Shown: piece by piece, positions 23,767 to 34,703 of the stretch
Numbering within the stretch: position 1 is the stretch's first letter
Layout of the letters: each line of letters begins with the position of its first letter
Assembly (NCBI RefSeq): GCF_910594005.1
Contig: NC_057831.1
Coordinates: forward strand, 37,716,001-37,780,000
Direction: 5' to 3'
DNA length: 64,000 nt
Source of the DNA: Cervus elaphus
Taxonomy: Eukaryota; Chordata; Mammalia; Artiodactyla; Cervidae
Translations under genes and position numbers: made by a program
Notes under the pieces: model-generated
What the model saw: the letters and a program-made list of their open reading frames with translations, nothing else
What the model was told of the DNA's origin: nothing
Databases searched by the model: none

Positions 23767-24468
23767 GAGTGAAAAAGTTGGCTTAAAGCTCAATATTCAG
23801 AAATAAGATCATGGCATCTGGTCCCATCACTTCATGGGAAATAGATGGGTAAACAAAGGAAACAGTGTCAGACTTGATTTTTTGGGGCTCCAAAATCACT
23901 GCAGTTGGTGATTGCAGCCATGAAATTAAAAGACGGTTACTCCTTGGAAGGAAAGTTATGACCAACCTAGATAGCATATTAAAAAGCAGAGACATTACTT
24001 TGCCAACAAAGGTCCGTCTGGTCAAGGCTATGGTTTTTCCAGTGGTCATGTATGGATGTGAAAGTTGGACGGTGAAGAAAGCTGAGCACCGAAAGAATTG
24101 ATGCTTTTGAACTGTGGTGTTGGAGAGGACTCTTGAGAGTCCCTTGGACTGCAAGGAGATCCAACCAGTCCATCCTAAAGGAGATCAGTCCTGGGTGTTC
24201 ATTGGAAGGACTGATGTTGAAGCTGAAACTCCAATACTTTGGCCACCTCATGCAAAGAGTTGACTCATTGGAAAAGACCCTGATGCTGGGTGGGATTGGG
24301 GCCAGGAGGAGAAGGGGATGACAGAGGATGAGATGGTTGGATGGCATCACCGACTCGATGAACATGAGTTTGGGTAAACTCCGGGAGCTGGTGATGGACA
24401 GGGAGGCCTGGCGTGCTGCGATTCACAGGGTCGCAAAGAGTCGGACGTGACTGAGAGATTGAACTGAA
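23767..24468 (+). mobile_element. BovB 3'-end fragment
   Basis: About 0.7 kb of BovB 3' sequence runs from 'gagagtgaaaaagttggcttaaagctcaa' to 'gactgagagattgaactga'. It contains the C-terminal ORF2 region, including the PTKVRLVKAMVFPVVMYGCESW stretch (about 23998-24070), and a frame break near 24091. No clear target-site duplication was found. Confidence 0.9.
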
Positions 24469-25232
24469 GATTCATCAGTAAATAAAATTAATTTAAAAAT
24501 TTCTGTGGAAGTTTATAGTCTTTGAGGAAGGTAGGAAAGGGAGGAAGACAATAGAAAAATAAAAATAACAAGCAAGTCAATTATACTGTGTACAATTATA
24601 TACTATGTATATACTTACATACATAAGGCCATATATATGACCTATGGGTATAGACAAGGTAAGGGACAGAATGAGTTATAAGTTTAAATAAGATAGACTT
24701 GGCAGACCTCAGTGAGAACATGCCATTTGAATCATGACTAAATGGAGGTGAGAGAGTTAGCCTTGAGACCATCTAGGCCATGCAAAGGCCTTAAAGCATG
24801 AGCACCTGGCATATTCAAAGCACAGGTAAGTCAGTGTGGTAAACATCCAAAGTAATTTTTTTAAACAAGTCTGTGCGATATGTTTTAAGGTGTTTTTATT
24901 GTCTTTTTTTGTTTGTTTGTTTGTAAACCCCACCTCAAAGATTATCCCCTTAATAAAGCCTTTATGTTACTTGGAACCTACAGGAAATTGAATGGTGTTG
25001 CACTGAATCAACTCTGTATGCTTTATAGGGAGTTTTCTTAGAACAAATGATGCCTCTACTAGTGCTAGATTTGAGCATCTCAGAGCCACTTTGTCTGTAA
25101 AGCAGACTTGGCTACTCCCTATCTTTGCTCCAGTCCTATAGATATGTGTCTGTTTCCCAGATAGGCTGCAAACTCCTTGAGGGCAAGGACACATTTCTTT
25201 CTTCTCTAGGTCCCCAGTGCCCAGCACAGGGC
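24469..25232. other. Mostly unassigned; old dispersed repeat likely at 24640-24850
   Basis: The stretch 'gcagacctcagtgagaacatgccatttgaatcatgac...atgcaaaggcctt' resembles the old repeat at 41690-42350. A GTTT run lies near 24908-24925. No gene is seen. Confidence 0.4.
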
Positions 25233-25244
25233 CTTGTTCTGGTG

Positions 25245-25510
25245 CTGCTGCTAAGTCGCTTCAGTCATGTCCAACTCTGTGCGACCCCATAAACGGCAGC
25301 CCACCAGGCCTCTGTCCCTGGGATTCTGCAGGCAAGAATACTGGAGTGGGTTGCCATTTCCTTCTCCAATGCATAAAAGTGAAAAGTGAAAGTGAAGTCA
25401 CTCAGTCGTGTCTGACTCTTCGCGACCCCATGGACTGTAGCCTACCAGGCTCCTCCGTCCATGGGATTTCCAGGCAAGAATGCTGGAGTGGGTTGCCATT
25501 GCCTTCTCCG
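25245..25510 (-). mobile_element. Bov-A2 SINE (dimer)
   Basis: Two Bov-A monomers in reverse orientation, with the 'cataaaagtgaaaagtgaaagtgaagtc' linker and a short (CTG)n tail at the low-coordinate end. An exact 12-bp target-site duplication, cttgttctggtg, is at 25233-25244 and 25511-25522. Confidence 0.9.
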
Positions 25511-25522
25511 CTTGTTCTGGTG

Positions 25523-26052
25523 ATGATGGTTGAATTGATATTATCTTTGGACACTATTGGGAAGTCATTTCTATCTCCTGGACAAAAGTTCCTGTGTGCA
25601 TATATGTCACCTGCTAGCAATCTTGTTAAAACGAAGTTTCTGATGTAGGTCTTGAGCTGGATTGAGGTTCTGCATTTCTAACAGGCTCCCAGACAGTGCT
25701 AATGGTGCAGGTGAGGTGGAGGGGTGTAGGGGTGAGGGGTAGGGACCACACTGAGTAGCAAGATTGTAACTGAACATTGCCCTCAGGGTACTCACACTCC
25801 TTGCAACATACTTGCCTCCCTAACTGGGCTCCTTTGGGCAGATACCATGCATATTTTCTCTTTGTTCCTGCCACAGTGCCCAATATTGTGACCAACTTAT
25901 GTCCTTGCTACATATTTTGAGTGAACAGACTATGATTTTATTACAAAAGATAAATAAAATTTTAAAACTTACTAACAGCATCATGGTGTAAACTAGAGCA
26001 TTCTGAACTGCGAGTGGTGGAGCAGAAGGAATACCTCATCCTGTGTTTATTT
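25523..26052. other. Unassigned non-coding stretch
   Basis: No gene or confident repeat is seen. The text near 25570-25700 resembles the diverged ends of old hAT (MER5-like) elements but could not be confirmed. Confidence 0.35.
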
Positions 26053-26065
26053 AAAACGCAATGAA

Positions 26066-26242
26066 GGGGGACTTCCCTGGTGGTTCAGTGGCTAAGACTC
26101 TCTGCTTCCAATGCAGGGGGCCCGGGTTCAAACCCTGGTCAGGGAACAAGATCCCATGTGCTGTAACTAAGTCTCTGTAACTAAGACCTCATGCAGTCAA
26201 ATAAATAAATAAATATATATTAAAAAAAAAAAATAAATAAAT
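26066..26242 (+). mobile_element. CHR-type tRNA(Glu)-derived SINE
   Basis: 'ggggacttccctggtggttcagtggctaagactctctgcttcc' then 'ggcccgggttcaaaccctggtcagggaacaagatcccatgtgctg', with an A-rich 'aaataaat' tail. An exact 13-bp duplication, aaaacgcaatgaa, flanks it at 26053-26065 and 26243-26255. Confidence 0.9.
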
Positions 26243-26255
26243 AAAACGCAATGAA

Positions 26256-26714
26256 AACAAAGCTCAAAGATGGCTTATAGGCAGAAGATGACCTATTGAG
26301 TTCTGGGAGACCCATTCAAACTCTCCCTGACTTTTAGGAGTTAAAGTCACAAATTTAAGAGGTTTTGGGGTCAAGGAGGGAATTTAAATATGAGAACCAT
26401 CCCCCACCCCCTTCTGAAACAGGAGAGTTGGTGTGGTCTCTGAAGACCTGGGGAGTGAATGTCTTAAGTCTTCCCTCCAACCTTATCTCAGTCTGTTCGT
26501 CTCCTCTTTTCACTCTGTGTCCATTTATTTCTCTATCCAGTTAAACAAATGGGCACGTGTATACTCTGGGCTAAGACTCTTCCAGGCAGCAGAGTTGCCA
26601 GAATTCCTAAGATTCCTGCACCCCTTGGGTTTTCAGGTTTTGCAAGACATTCGGTTCTAACTCCCTATCCTGAACTGGCTTAAGTCTTTATCTCCTTTTC
26701 CCTGCTGTGAGTGA
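26256..26714. other. Unassigned non-coding stretch
   Basis: No gene or confident repeat is seen. Confidence 0.4.
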
Positions 26715-27055
26715 TATTATGGCTGAATCATGCCCTCTAAAAAGATACATTGGGAATTCCCTGGCAGTCCAGTGGTTAGGACTCTGCACTGTCACTGTTG
26801 AGGTTGTGGGTTCAGTCCTCGGTGTGGGAACTAAGATCTACAAACTATGCAGCAGGACCAAGTAATTAATTAATTAATTTGAAAAGATATATTGAAGTGC
26901 TACTCCCCGGTACCTGTGAATATGAACTTATTTGTAAATTGTCAATTGCAGACGTAATGAAATTAAGATGAGGTCATTAGAACAGGCCTAAATCTGATTA
27001 GTATCCTTAGAAGAAGAGACAGAGACATGGGAGAATGCCCAAGGGGAGGCCTGGG
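26715..27055 (+). mobile_element. MLT1-type (ERVL-MaLR) LTR fragment
   Basis: The two halves flank a CHR SINE. 'attatggctgaatcatgccctct' starts the LTR. After the SINE come 'ggtacctgtgaatatgaacttatttg', 'gaaattaagatgaggtcattagaac' and 'tagtatccttagaagaagagacagagacatggg', in MLT1 order. It is an old solo LTR with no coding content. Confidence 0.8.
26752..26881 (+). mobile_element. CHR-type tRNA(Glu)-derived SINE
   Basis: Starts 'gggaattccctggcagtccagtggttaggactctgcactg' and ends in ATTA units. Target duplications aaaagatacatt (26740-26751) and aaaagatatatt (26882-26893) match at 11 of 12 positions. Confidence 0.85.
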
Positions 27056-27059
27056 CACC

Positions 27060-27310
27060 AATCTGTGGTACTTAGTTGTGTATATGCATTGTGTGCACAA
27101 AGTTGCAAAATATTATGTGGACACATAATATTATGTGTCCACAGTTGTGTGTACACATTGTGTACCCAAAGTTTCTTTTTGGACACTATATATACACTGT
27201 TGTATATATGACTGAGTACCCAAAGTACCTCTGTGGGCACATATTACATATACATTGTTATTATGTACACAGGAACTTTGTGTACCCATATTCTATATAC
27301 AGTTGCATAC
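27060..27310. repeat. Degenerate repeat tract with a 28-bp perfect palindrome
   Basis: Variants of 'gtgtacccaaagt' recur (about 27150, 27215 and 27280), together with 'tatatacactgttgtatatatg' units. 27116-27143 is a perfect inverted repeat with 14-base arms and no spacer (arm tgtggacacataat). The tract does not match a repeat family I know. Confidence 0.6.
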
Positions 27311-27578
27311 ATACTGTCTCTGTTGCAGGGGAGGTGCTGGCACTGATTCAATCAATACCTTGGGTAATATGACTCCTATTGTTAAATCAGTCCCCATAAA
27401 TCAGGTGATTCCCAGTAATTCAATCAGCACCTTTTATCACAAGAGGTACAGCCAGGGAAGGGTACCACACTCCTTAGAGACATGTGTGTCCATTATGTGC
27501 AAGCATAAATTTTTGCTGAATCAACTGAGAGTGTGTTGCAGACATCTTATCTCTTTACCTCTTTAAAAAAAAATGTTA
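27311..27578. other. Unassigned non-coding stretch
   Basis: No gene or confident repeat is seen. Confidence 0.35.
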
Positions 27579-27590
27579 AGGCATTCTCTT

Positions 27591-27778
27591 GGTGGTTGTG
27601 TCTGACCTTTGTGACCCCATGGACTATATATAGCCTGCCATGCTCCACTGTCCATGGGATTTTCCAGGCAAGAATACTGGAGTGGGCTGCCATTTCCTTC
27701 TCCAGGGGATCTTCCTGACCCAGGGATCAAACCCACGTTTTCTGAATTGCAGGCAGATTCTTTACCGACTGAGCCACT
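27591..27778 (-). mobile_element. Bov-tA SINE
   Basis: Reverse complement of Bov-tA: 'ctttgtgaccccatggacta', 'tactggagtgggctgccatttccttctcc', then the head 'aattgcaggcagattctttaccgactgagcc'. Flanking aggcattctctt (27579-27590) and aggctttctctt (27779-27790) are an imperfect target duplication. Confidence 0.85.
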
Positions 27779-27790
27779 AGGCTTTCTCTT

Positions 27791-28329
27791 ATATAACTAC
27801 AATTCAATGATCAAATCAAGAAATTGACGCCATTCTATCTTCTAAATTACAACGGAGCAGCAATTACAGCAATGACTGGGCTGTTGTGGTGATTTGGGGA
27901 GAATGACAACGCCTATTTGGGATGAGGGGCTGATCCCCCACCTTGGAGGACTGGCTAGCTTGAGAACTCTACTTGTCAACCTCTTCTTCCCTGATGAAGC
28001 AACAGAGGAAAAAGAAGGTGGCAGCAGACCATGAAGCATCTGCTAGAAAACCAAACACAGCCCACACCATTAGGTGCTTAATCGTAAAGCGCTTAGTGAA
28101 AAACTGATTGAATTTAATCTCAAGAGTCTTCAATTTGGGATCAGAAACACACTCTCTGGGATTTTCTTTTAGTAAAAATGTGTTATCATTGGTGAATGTG
28201 ATATATCCTTGCTGGATTTTAACTTTCAGTCACAATACATTGTGTATTATCTCTGGAAAAGATAATGCAAGTACATGATGACACGATAAGATGATTTTTT
28301 AAAATTCTCTTGTCCCCAAACCCCAACAT
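27791..28329. other. Unassigned non-coding stretch
   Basis: No gene or confident repeat is seen. Confidence 0.4.
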
Positions 28330-28680
28330 TTTTTCACAACTTTATTGAGAATTATTTACATGCCACCAACTTCAGTCATTTAAAGTGTATGACTCAATGG
28401 TTTTTAGTGAATTTACAGAATTGTGCAAATATCACAATTTTAGAACAAGTTCATTACCCCGAAAGGAAACCTCATACCTGTTAGCAGTCTCTTCCCAGCC
28501 TAACCCTAGGCAACCATTAATCTACTTTCTATCTTATGGATTTGCCTATTCTGCACATTTTATATAAATGGAACTATACTATTTGTGGGTTTTGTGACTG
28601 GTTTCTTTCACTTATACCAATACTTTCATGTTCATCGATGTTGTAGCATAATGTCCAAGCTTGTAATTTTTGGATGCCAT
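28330..28680 (-). mobile_element. Old L1 (L1M-type) 3' fragment, antisense
   Basis: The + strand gives 'tcatttaaagtgtatgactcaatggtttttagtgaatttacagaattgtgcaaat' and 'caaccattaatctactttctatc...atggatttgcctattctgcacattttatataaatgg', the classic reverse complement of the L1M 3' region. The same family recurs in LAP3 intron 6. Confidence 0.8.
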
Positions 28681-29985
28681 CTTCATGTCCCAAGTAGTAT
28701 ACATCATTTACTGATTTTCAACCCCCTCTCTTCACATAAAATACCAAATCCATTCTTTTATTTCTATCTCACTGTCTTCTTGTAACTTCTAATGAATATA
28801 CCAGTGTCGAATCTCATGGCATCCCCCTGCAATGGTAAATTCCAGTCCTGACATTTCAGACAATCCCACCAGTTCCTGTAATCCTCCACTCACACCATCA
28901 TTAAAAATGAAACTATTTACAAAGGCTGAGCCAGTAACAACAATCACTTTATTACTCAACGCTTCCCTCCTACAACCAAATGAAGGTTTTATTCTCAGGA
29001 AACAGTGATGCCACCTCAGGGGCTGACTAGCCACACCAGTGATGTCCTCATCTGGACTTCTCCCAGGAGAGATGGTAGTCACCGCCTCATTCCTCAACTA
29101 AGGGCCATTATGACAAATCCAAAAAAGAAAAATGCTGTCTTTCTTGTGCTTATTTATAAACAAATGGGTCTTTTTCTTGGTGGGTTGCTTTTTTGTTTTT
29201 TGTTTTTAGGGAAAATTTCAAACATATTCAAAAGCAGAGAGAGACTGCTATAATGCAGTCCCATTACCTAGTTTCAGTGACGATCAACCCCTGGCTAATC
29301 TTGTTCCATCTGACCTTCATCTCCAGTCCAAACCTCCTTTACCAGAGGCTTCTCCCTAAAACTCTTGCCAAATATTTACTTGGACACTCCTCTCCTGTTG
29401 TCCTATAGAGCTGGTTGTTTTAACTTTATTTGCAGTAGATGTTTGGGGAACATAGAGCACGTTACTCTGTGTCCAGCACTGGGTCCTGAAGATACAAAGA
29501 TGAATAGGACATTGTCTGGGCAGTTTACACACCAGGAACATGAAACACAAACATTCCATTTGATTATAATAGGAGGCTGGGGAATGGGCAAATTTGGCTC
29601 CTGACACAGCTTCACGCAGGTGGAGGTGGGGTTTGTAAATAAAATCATTACTAGCAATCACATGCCAGTGTGGGGGTAACATTTCCAATAAAGTTGCTGG
29701 CATGGAAGTGCTTACATGGTATTATTTTTAAAAGGTTAGATGGGGTTAAATAAGCTGCTATAATAAGGCGGGAGTTGGTTAAAATGTGAAGGCAGAGCAA
29801 TTTCTCTGATTGATCAGGCATATTGGGCATGATTTACAGCCTGGAAAATCACCGGACAGTAAAGTCACCGTGAGAGCCCACTGGTGTTCCACATGGTCCC
29901 GATCCCCCACTGAAGCCTCGAGATGTGGAGCCTGAGATCAGCCGGAATGGGCAAAGAGAAAGGGTTGGGGAAAAGGAAATATAAA
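28681..29985. other. Mostly unassigned non-coding stretch
   Basis: No gene is supported. 29220-29320 has old-repeat character ('attacctagtttcagtgacgatcaacccctggctaatcttg'). A minus-strand open frame at 29356-29703 (115 codons) has no recognisable similarity and overlaps frames on the other strand, so it is not called. Confidence 0.35.
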
Positions 29986-30034
29986 CTAGGAGACCCAGGT
30001 CTCCTGCCGTCTGAGCCACCAGAGAAGCCCAAAC
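29986..30034 (-). mobile_element. Bov-tA tRNA-like head fragment
   Basis: 'aggagacccaggtctcctgccgtctgagccaccagagaagccc' is the reverse complement of a Bov-tA head. It lies only about 10 bp beyond the 3' end of the tRNA-Ala gene. Confidence 0.7.
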
Positions 30035-30043
30035 AGAACCACA

Positions 30044-30115
30044 TGGAGATGCCGGGGATTGAACCCGGGGCCTCATACATGCGAAGCATGCGCTCTACCA
30101 CTGAGCTACATCCCC
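30044..30115 (-). tRNA. tRNA-Ala, anticodon CGC
   Basis: The 72-nt minus-strand sequence folds as a complete cloverleaf. The acceptor stem pairs GGGGATG with CATCTCC (one G-T wobble). The D stem is GCTC/GAGC. The anticodon arm is CATGC-TTCGCAT-GTATG, with anticodon CGC at 30081-30083. The T arm is CCGGG-TTCAATC-CCCGG, with discriminator A. The internal A box and B box (GGTTCAATCCC) fit pol III promoters. No encoded CCA or poly(A) follows, so it does not look like a retrocopy. The nearest clear T run downstream on the minus strand is about 75 nt away (near 29969), so termination may be leaky. It is unlike the Glu-derived SINE heads nearby. Confidence 0.93.
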
Positions 30116-30119
30116 TGGT

Positions 30120-30897
30120 AATAAAAATTGACATCTCCACAAATGAGTACCAACCTCACAGGTATGAGTCTAAGTTAAAATGTATGTAAAATAGAAATAC
30201 ATATGTAACCAACCATAAATTGGGAAGAACCTGGGCTGTCTGTGTAAAACCATGAAGAAGCTTCACTTGCCCAGGGGCTCATACTAGCCACCTGGTCCAG
30301 GGCCCGCTGTGCCAGGGAGAACTCCTTGGAGAGGCGAGTTCCAGGTGTCAGACCTGGATCATCATTTCCTGAACAAACTGTCCCCACAGTGAATGATAGG
30401 GATCTTCCCCTACTCAGTCATTCATAAGGCACCAAGATGTGCTCATGCCTGCAGGTCACTTGGAGGGCCAGAGCTTTGATCAGCCGGCAGGAACCAGGAG
30501 AGGCTCCCATTTTCTGTACATTTTGAAGAATGAGGAAGAGGCAGGCAGATGAAGAGAAAGGTCTTGGGCGGGGGCATAAATATAAGCCAAAGCATCGAGG
30601 CATGAAGCAACATGGCCTGGTCATGAAACATTTTAGCATCAGTGGAGGCTGAGTGCCAGACAAGAGGTGTGGCGAGAAGAGGCAGGTGAGAAAGGCAGGG
30701 CCAGGTCTCCCCTTGTCTTCTCAAGGAATGGGGGCTCGGGTGAAGGATTAGAAGCAAAGCAACTTACACAATCAGGCTTGTGTATTGGATTGATCTCTGT
30801 GGATGGTGAATTGGAGCAGAGCATCCAGGTGGGAATGTGTTGTACAGTGTAGGGCTGAGGGAGGCATCCCTCAGCCAGTTCAGAACAGTAACAGGGT
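30120..30897. other. Unassigned non-coding stretch
   Basis: No gene or confident repeat is seen. Overlapping minus-strand frames of 81-104 codons (30418-30757) have no recognisable similarity. Confidence 0.35.
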
Positions 30898-31482
30898 TGT
30901 TAGCAGCTGAATTGCAGCCCCTCCCAAATTTCTTAGGTTGAAGTCCTGACCCTCAAGATCTCAGAATGTGACTGCACACGGAAACAGGTCTTTAAGGAGG
31001 TAATTAAGTTAAAATGAGGTCATTAGGGTGGCCCCTAAGCTTCACTGGGCTTCCCAGGTGCCTGCAATGCAGGAGACGGGTTTGATCCCTGGGTCGGGAA
31101 GATCCCCTGGAGGAGGGCCTGGCACTCCAGTATTCTTGCCTGGAGAATCCCATGGCCAGAGGAGTCTGGCAGGCTACAGTCCATAGAGTCACAAAGAGTC
31201 TGACACGGCTGAAGTGACTTACTTAGCACACACACATGCACTAATCCAATATACCTGATGTCCTTAAAAGAAGAAGAGATTAGGACACAAACACACAGAG
31301 GGAAGACCAAGTGGAGAAACAGAAAGAAGATAGTGGTCCATGAGCCAAGAAGAAGAAACTAACCCTGCTGACAACACTGATCTCAGACTTCTAGCTTCTA
31401 GAACTGTGAGAAATAGATTTCTGGTGTCTAAGCCAAGCAGCCTGTGGAACTTTGCTATGGCAACTCTAGGACAGTAATACAA
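30898..31482 (+). mobile_element. MLT1-type (ERVL-MaLR) solo LTR, split by a SINE
   Basis: MLT1 text is in order: 'gctgaattgcagcccctccc', 'ggttgaagtcctgaccctc', 'aattaagttaaaatgaggtcattagggtggccccta', then after the SINE 'atccaatatacctgatgtccttaaaagaagaagag', 'tcagacttctagcttctagaactgtgagaaatag' and 'agcctgtggaactttgctatggcaac'. A nearly complete old LTR with no internal region. Confidence 0.85.
31047..31235 (+). mobile_element. Bov-tA SINE inside the MLT1 LTR
   Basis: 'gggcttcccaggtgcctgcaatgcaggagacgggtttgatccc' head, then a Bov-A body that ends 'gagtctgacacggctgaagtgac', followed by a CA-rich tail. It is younger than the LTR it splits. Confidence 0.85.
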
Positions 31483-31602
31483 AGGGGTAATAGGTGGACA
31501 ATGGTCAGAAAACTCAGCAAGACTTTTTGATGACAAGTGGGGACAGAGAAGGAAGAAGGCTAGAAGGCCTGCTAGATTTCTCATTTGATGAGATTAGTGG
31601 GG

Positions 31603-31762
31603 ACAGTTCGGTTCAGTCGCTCAGTCATGTCCGACTCTTTGCGACCGCATGGACTGCAGCACGCCAGGCCTCCCTGTCCATCACCAACTCCCAGAACCTA
31701 CTCAAACTCATGTCCATCACATCAGTGATGCCATCCAACCATCTCATCCTCTGTTGTCCTCT
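31603..31762 (-). mobile_element. Very short 5'-truncated BovB insertion
   Basis: Only the last 160 bp of BovB are present, in reverse: 'cagttcggttcagtcgctcagtcatgtccgac' through 'gatgccatccaaccatctcatcctctgttgtcc'. Exact 9-bp target duplications, ttagtgggg, lie at 31594-31602 and 31763-31771. Confidence 0.88.
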
Positions 31763-31771
31763 TTAGTGGGG

Positions 31772-32653
31772 GCAAGGGCACTCAAATGTGACAGAGATCC
31801 TGAAGAAGGAGCCATTTAGACTGAGTTACATCTGAGAGCCCATGAGTGGAAAATGCCCAGTTGAATATTGAGTCTGAAACATTTCACAGAGTGGGAACCA
31901 TGATTCTTGACCCATTTCTGAGACTGATATCTTGTGTGCTCTTGGAGCTTGTTTCCTCCAACTTTAAAGAAAAAAAAAATTAAGAAAAGATGGGATAATA
32001 ATGCTTTCCCTTCTACCTCGGAAATTTGTTGAGAGTTCAAATGAAAGGAATATCAAAGGATGGTTTAGAAACTTTACTGAATTCACTTAGTAAAGCTTAC
32101 TGAGTTTCCTAAGAGCAATTTGCTTCAAAATGACAAAGTGTTTTATAGGCATAAATTATTTATCAAATCCTGGATCTGGTGGTAAACTGTCCAAATCCTT
32201 CTTTTGTTTTGTTTTGTTTATCACCAAAGGCTATAACCACATGATTCAAAAACTTAATCATACTGATATATAATGCTATCTAGGGATAAGGGATGATGTA
32301 ACAATTACATGCATTTCTGCAAGATTTTAATAGTAGAAGTATTATAAATCAGAAATAAGTTGTTTCATTTGAAACATTTAGTGAGTCAGAAAGAAATCAG
32401 AGAAGTAACGAGCTATGACTTCTTAGATATTATTGCTTTGATTGTTAAAATCATGAGCTAATGGTTTTGGCATCAATATCATGTGATATTATCACAAAAG
32501 CATAGACTGTAATAATCATAATCAAAGCAATCCATGGTGTGAAATAATTTGTAAACTATTTGAGACTAAAAACCTGAACACTAAAAATGAAGTGATGTGA
32601 CTACTTTCCACCATTAGAGGGAAGCAATCCACTGCAATAAATAAATTGTACCC
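31772..32653. other. Unassigned AT-rich stretch
   Basis: No gene or confident repeat is seen. Confidence 0.4.
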
Positions 32654-32654
32654 T

Positions 32655-32862
32655 TGGGCTTCCCAGGTGCCTCAGATGGTAAAGAATCTGCCTGCAATGC
32701 AGGAGACCTGGGTTCAATCCCTGTGTCCGGAAGATCCCCTGAAGTGGGAAATGGCTACACACTCTAATATTCTTGCCTGGAGAATTCCATGGACAGGGGA
32801 GCATGGGGGGCTACAGTCCATGGGGTAGCAAAGAGCTGGACACTAGTGAGTGACTAACATAC
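32655..32862 (+). mobile_element. Bov-tA SINE
   Basis: The head 'gggcttcccaggtgcctcagatggtaaagaatctgcctgcaatgcaggagacctgggttcaatccc' is joined to a Bov-A body that ends 'gagctggacactagtgagtgac'. Confidence 0.9.
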
Positions 32863-34084
32863 TTGGTGTGTTACTGCTGACTGGGCAGGGAGCATTAAAT
32901 GATTCTTCTAACACAGATTCTAACATACTAGATTACAATTTCAAATTCCAATCAAAGAAGGAAAGCCCTTTTTATGCTTTATATAATGTTGTTGGCTATA
33001 AAGATAATATGCATCATTCCTCCAGAGGCTGTTGCAGAACCCCAAAGAACAGAAACTGATAGAATTTCAGAGGTCTTCCATCTTACCAGGAATCTGTAAA
33101 GTAATAGGTGTGAAAGTTTTCCTTTCTAGTCCTCTGGGGGAACAGACAGTCCTAAAAATAAAAATACTTGATTAACTGATAACTCACTAAGTATGAAATA
33201 GTACATAAGCAGGGCAACCCTCATAAGTAACTCCATCAAATTTTTTAATCCATAAAAAATTCAGTCTTTTAAAAAATTATAATTATACTAATACATGGCA
33301 AGAAAATGTGGAAAACATAAAACTATGAGAAAGAAGATAAAGATTAACTATTACATTATTGATCTTTTTATCTATTTTCTTAAATGGTTACTTTCCTAAG
33401 TGACTATATTTAATTAAGACAATACCTTAAATCTTTTTTAGAGTAAGGAAAAGAGGATAATGGACAGATAAGTTAGGTATATAGCTGGACAAGAAACCAT
33501 CTCAATAGTTTCCAAAGCTGGCTGAGAGTCAATATTACCAAATCAGAATTTATTGACAGAGGAAGAGAAGAGGAAGATGGATTCCTGAGTGTGACTGTGT
33601 GTGTGTGTGTGTGTGCACGCACGCACACACATGTGCATGTTTGGTCTCAGTTTCCTAGTTGATAGTTTAGAATCAACTTGTGGAGCCCACAGAAAACATA
33701 GAGTGTCTGAATGAGAAAGAACTTTAATTAATACAAATTGTGGAAACCAAATTGGAATTAAACTGCTTTTCAAAAAACTCATTTTGCAATTGGAAAAATT
33801 GTGAAAGCTATACAGTTGACACAATGACAACTTTAATAATACACTTAGGTCTGTGATATTTTATTAGAGAAAAAAGTTTATTTGAAACTACTCAACAACT
33901 GAGAACAATTTGTCTCTGGAAGTATGTAAAGATGAACAGACTGTTGAACAAAGAAATGAGATTTCTTATTCACTAAAGACCCTCACAATAAAAACAAGCA
34001 AAAAAAAAAAAATGCACCTCACAGCATTTCTCAGGCCTGTCACTTATATTACAAAGGAAGATTATTCTCCAAGAAGATAAAATT
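32863..34084. other. Unassigned AT-rich stretch
   Basis: No gene is seen. It contains the TG microsatellite at 33592-33640 and an A-tract at 34000-34013. Confidence 0.4.
33592..33640. repeat. (TG)n microsatellite
   Basis: A run of TG dinucleotides grades into 'gcacgcacgcacacaca'. It is likely length-polymorphic. Confidence 0.85.
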
Positions 34085-34255
34085 GAAACTTTAAAAACAT
34101 TTTTTTAAAAAAGCAATGAATCTAAGAATTAGTTCTTTGAAAAGATTGACAAAACTGATAAACCTTTAGCCAGATTCACTGAGGAAAGAGAAGGCCCACT
34201 ATGATATTGTCAGTCAATTATACTTTAATTTTTTTAAATGGAAAATAAAGAAAAG
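34085..34255 (+). mobile_element. L1 ORF2 fragment
   Basis: 'ttagttctttgaaaagattgacaaaactgataaacctttagccagattcactgaggaa' is L1 ORF2-like. It is short and degraded. Confidence 0.65.
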
Positions 34256-34696
34256 CAACTACTGTGGGATTCAGACACCACTGAGCCACTGAAGATTTAA
34301 AAGATGTTTAAAGGTAGTCATGGTTGTTATTAATGGTTCAGGAGATGTATGGGGGCAGACAGGCCAGAATTCCAAATTTATTCTCCCAGAGAAAGAACTA
34401 TCTGGTTGAAGAGATTCATAGTTGAGACCTGGATTAAGTATGAAAGGGAGAGGGTCTTTATCATTCACAAGCAGCCAACACAGCATTCATGTCAGGAACT
34501 TCTGAGAACAACGTCCAATACTGCATTGCCAGTATGGAATCTTCACCTGCCTCTACCAGTAGTACAGGTCAGATATATCCAGGGACCAGAGAGTCTAGAA
34601 AACTCTTTCCGGAGGCCAAAAAGAAATCAGGGCTTCTTAAACAAGCAATGATGTTATCAATGTTATCAGCAGACCAGCATCATTGGCATCACTAAG
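34256..34696. other. Unassigned stretch
   Basis: No gene or repeat could be supported. An open frame at 34349-34651 (100 codons, +) shows no recognisable motif. Confidence 0.35.
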
Positions 34697-34703
34697 AACG
34701 TGT

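Noticed and set aside
29986..30034. A second tRNA gene next to tRNA-Ala
   Set aside because: It is a truncated Bov-tA SINE head without a full cloverleaf.
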